From a bacterium (lineage in GTDB: Bacteria; Cyanobacteriota; Vampirovibrionia; Gastranaerophilales; Gastranaerophilaceae), in contig JAFUUT010000080.1 of assembly GCA_017477685.1 (NCBI GenBank), positions 1 to 5,803 of the forward strand: a stretch of DNA of 5,803 bases. Reading direction: 5' to 3'. How positions within the stretch are numbered: the stretch's first letter is position 1; each line of letters opens with the position of its first letter. Shown in pieces: positions 5,229-5,803 of the stretch. The notes beneath the pieces were generated by a model. That model saw only the letters and a program-made list of their open reading frames with translations. It had not been told where the DNA came from and did not search any database. A program made the position numbers and the translations under genes.

Positions 5229-5504
5229 ATGAGTTTCGATGTAAACAATTTCTCTATGAGTGAACCGGTCATCAAAGCGGCAGTCGGAACAAATAATGAC
5301 GGCGGCAGTGGCGGTAATTTAGGCTATATGGGCGGCGGAGGAAAGAAAAAAGACCAAAATCAAGGAAGTTTGTTCGAACAAAGCGGTAAAAAGGGTGACT
5401 CATTTGAATTGTCTTCCAAAATCCCGCAAGATTATATGAGTGAACCTGAAAAAGAAAATTCCTGGTTTGGCGGATTATTATCAAAGATTAAAAAAGGATT
5501 ATAA
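5229..5504 (+). CDS. Small glycine-rich protein with cationic amphipathic C-terminus, function unknown
   Basis: This is a 91-residue protein. I chose the ATG at 5229 because AAGGA stands 8 nt before it. The frame extends upstream to 5160, but that start has no ribosome site and would read through the likely promoter. Residues 1-19 are a short polar lead; 20-40 are a flexible Gly/Asn stretch ending in Lys (GGSGGNLGYMGGGGKKK); the middle is polar and likely disordered; the C-terminus (SWFGGLLSKIKKGL, 78-91) has the pattern of a short cationic amphipathic helix. The motif MSEP occurs twice (10-13 and 70-73), encoded by an identical 12-bp stretch (5255-5266, 5435-5446). There is no signal peptide or known catalytic motif. 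The tail could bind membranes or nucleic acids; peptide-like toxicity is speculation. It has its own promoter region with HLR1-like repeats and its own terminator. Confidence 0.75.
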   Translation: MSFDVNNFSMSEPVIKAAVGTNNDGGSGGNLGYMGGGGKKKDQNQGSLFEQSGKKGDSFELSSKIPQDYMSEPEKENSWFGGLLSKIKKGL

Positions 5505-5527
5505 TTTATTTATAATTCTTTTTTTTT
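5491..5527 (+). terminator. A/U-rich rho-independent terminator of the 91-aa gene
   Basis: AAAAAGGATTATAA (5491-5504) pairs with TTATAATTCTTTTT (5510-5523) around a 5-nt loop, with one G-U pair, and runs into nine T residues (5519-5527). The left arm includes the last codons and the stop of the 91-aa gene. The stem is weak in G/C but long, and the T tract is convincing. Confidence 0.7.
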
Positions 5528-5534
5528 GTTCATG

Positions 5535-5540
5535 TATAAT
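5535..5540 (+). promoter_or_regulatory. Likely -10 of the rubrerythrin promoter
   Basis: A perfect TATAAT lies 48 bp before the rubrerythrin ATG and just after the terminator T tract. No convincing -35 is present at 16-18 bp; the T tract occupies much of that space. The TG directly before the hexamer is one base off an extended -10. I see no clear PerR or Fur box. Confidence 0.5.
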
Positions 5541-5588
5541 CAGAATAGAGGTTATATAAAATTTTAATATAGAGAGTGGGGTGTTATT

Positions 5589-5803
5589 ATGACAGAATTG
5601 AAGGGTACTAAAACTGAGAAAAATTTAATGACCGCATTTGCCGGCGAGTCTCAAGCAAGAAATAAGTATACTTATTTTGCTTCTGTAGCAAAAAAGGAAG
5701 GGTATGTTCAAATCAGTAAAATTTTTGAAGAAACAGCTGCAAATGAAAAAGAGCATGCAAAAATATGGTTCAAACTGTTAAATGGTGTAGGTGATACCGT
5801 GAA
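5589..5803 (+). CDS. rbr: Rubrerythrin, N-terminal 71 residues (3' end outside window)
   Basis: Rubrerythrins are cytosolic non-haem iron proteins that reduce hydrogen peroxide to water in anaerobes and microaerophiles, using a di-iron site in a four-helix bundle and, in classical members, a C-terminal rubredoxin-like Fe(Cys)4 centre. The opening LKGTKTEKNLMTAFAGESQA is the standard family start. Di-iron ligands are visible as Glu20 in the GESQAR motif and Glu53/His56 in EKEH, with the conserved tyrosine at 27. The window ends inside the first half of the bundle, so the remaining ligands and the rubredoxin domain cannot be checked. GGGGTG lies 5 nt before the ATG and is a fair ribosome site. 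It is transcribed from its own TATAAT-containing promoter after the terminator of the 91-aa gene. Confidence 0.95.
   Translation, partial: MTELKGTKTEKNLMTAFAGESQARNKYTYFASVAKKEGYVQISKIFEETAANEKEHAKIWFKLLNGVGDTV

Noticed and set aside
5499..5556. PerR/Fur box controlling rubrerythrin
   Set aside because: TTATAA repeats occur here, but spacing departs from TTATAATNATTATAA by 2 bp, the first pair is explained by the terminator stem, and such strings are expected in A/T-rich DNA.

Overview
The DNA is A+T-rich, with long A/T runs between genes and A/T-ending codons within them, densely coding, and carries clear Shine-Dalgarno-type ribosome sites. Three observations together point to the non-photosynthetic cyanobacterial relatives (Melainabacteria/Vampirovibrionia, for example Gastranaerophilales). 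pheT stands alone instead of following pheS. A rubrerythrin suggests an anaerobic or microaerophilic life. Two promoter-proximal elements match the cyanobacterial HLR1 direct-repeat box. The assignment is an inference; a low-G+C Firmicute remains possible but would normally keep pheS and pheT together. I see no mobile elements, tRNA or rRNA genes, or CRISPR arrays.

Layout. 1-386 (minus): start of an unrecognised Asn/Ser/Thr-rich protein that runs off the left edge. 387-710: A/T-rich divergent spacer with an HLR1-like box, an 8-bp tandem repeat and a 9-bp direct repeat. 711-3191 (plus): complete pheT, phenylalanyl-tRNA synthetase beta subunit. 3249-3290: strong, probably bidirectional terminator. 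3372-3400: good sigma-70-type promoter. 3440-4096 (plus): exported protein with two SH3b-like repeats. 4099-5004 (minus): cytosolic all-helical repeat protein of unknown function, whose stop codon lies 2 bp from that of the SH3b gene. 5005-5228: divergent spacer with three TTGTAACAA palindromes and a second HLR1-like box. 5229-5504 (plus): 91-aa glycine-rich small protein with a cationic amphipathic tail, followed by an A/U-rich terminator. 5589-5803 (plus): start of rubrerythrin, running off the right edge.

How they fit together. Each gene appears to be its own transcription unit; there is no polycistronic operon in the window. pheT (translation) and rubrerythrin (peroxide defence) are housekeeping or stress genes. 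The other four look lineage-specific.

The most interesting signal is regulatory. The two unrecognised small or low-complexity proteins at 386 (minus) and 5229 (plus) share one upstream layout: two WWTGTAAM units 10 bp apart in the same orientation relative to the gene, then 40 or 41 bp, then an identical TTTATATATATA, then 30 or 24 bp to the ATG. This suggests control by one OmpR/PhoB-family regulator, possibly of the RpaB (Ycf27) type, in a non-photosynthetic lineage. It rests on sequence reading alone.
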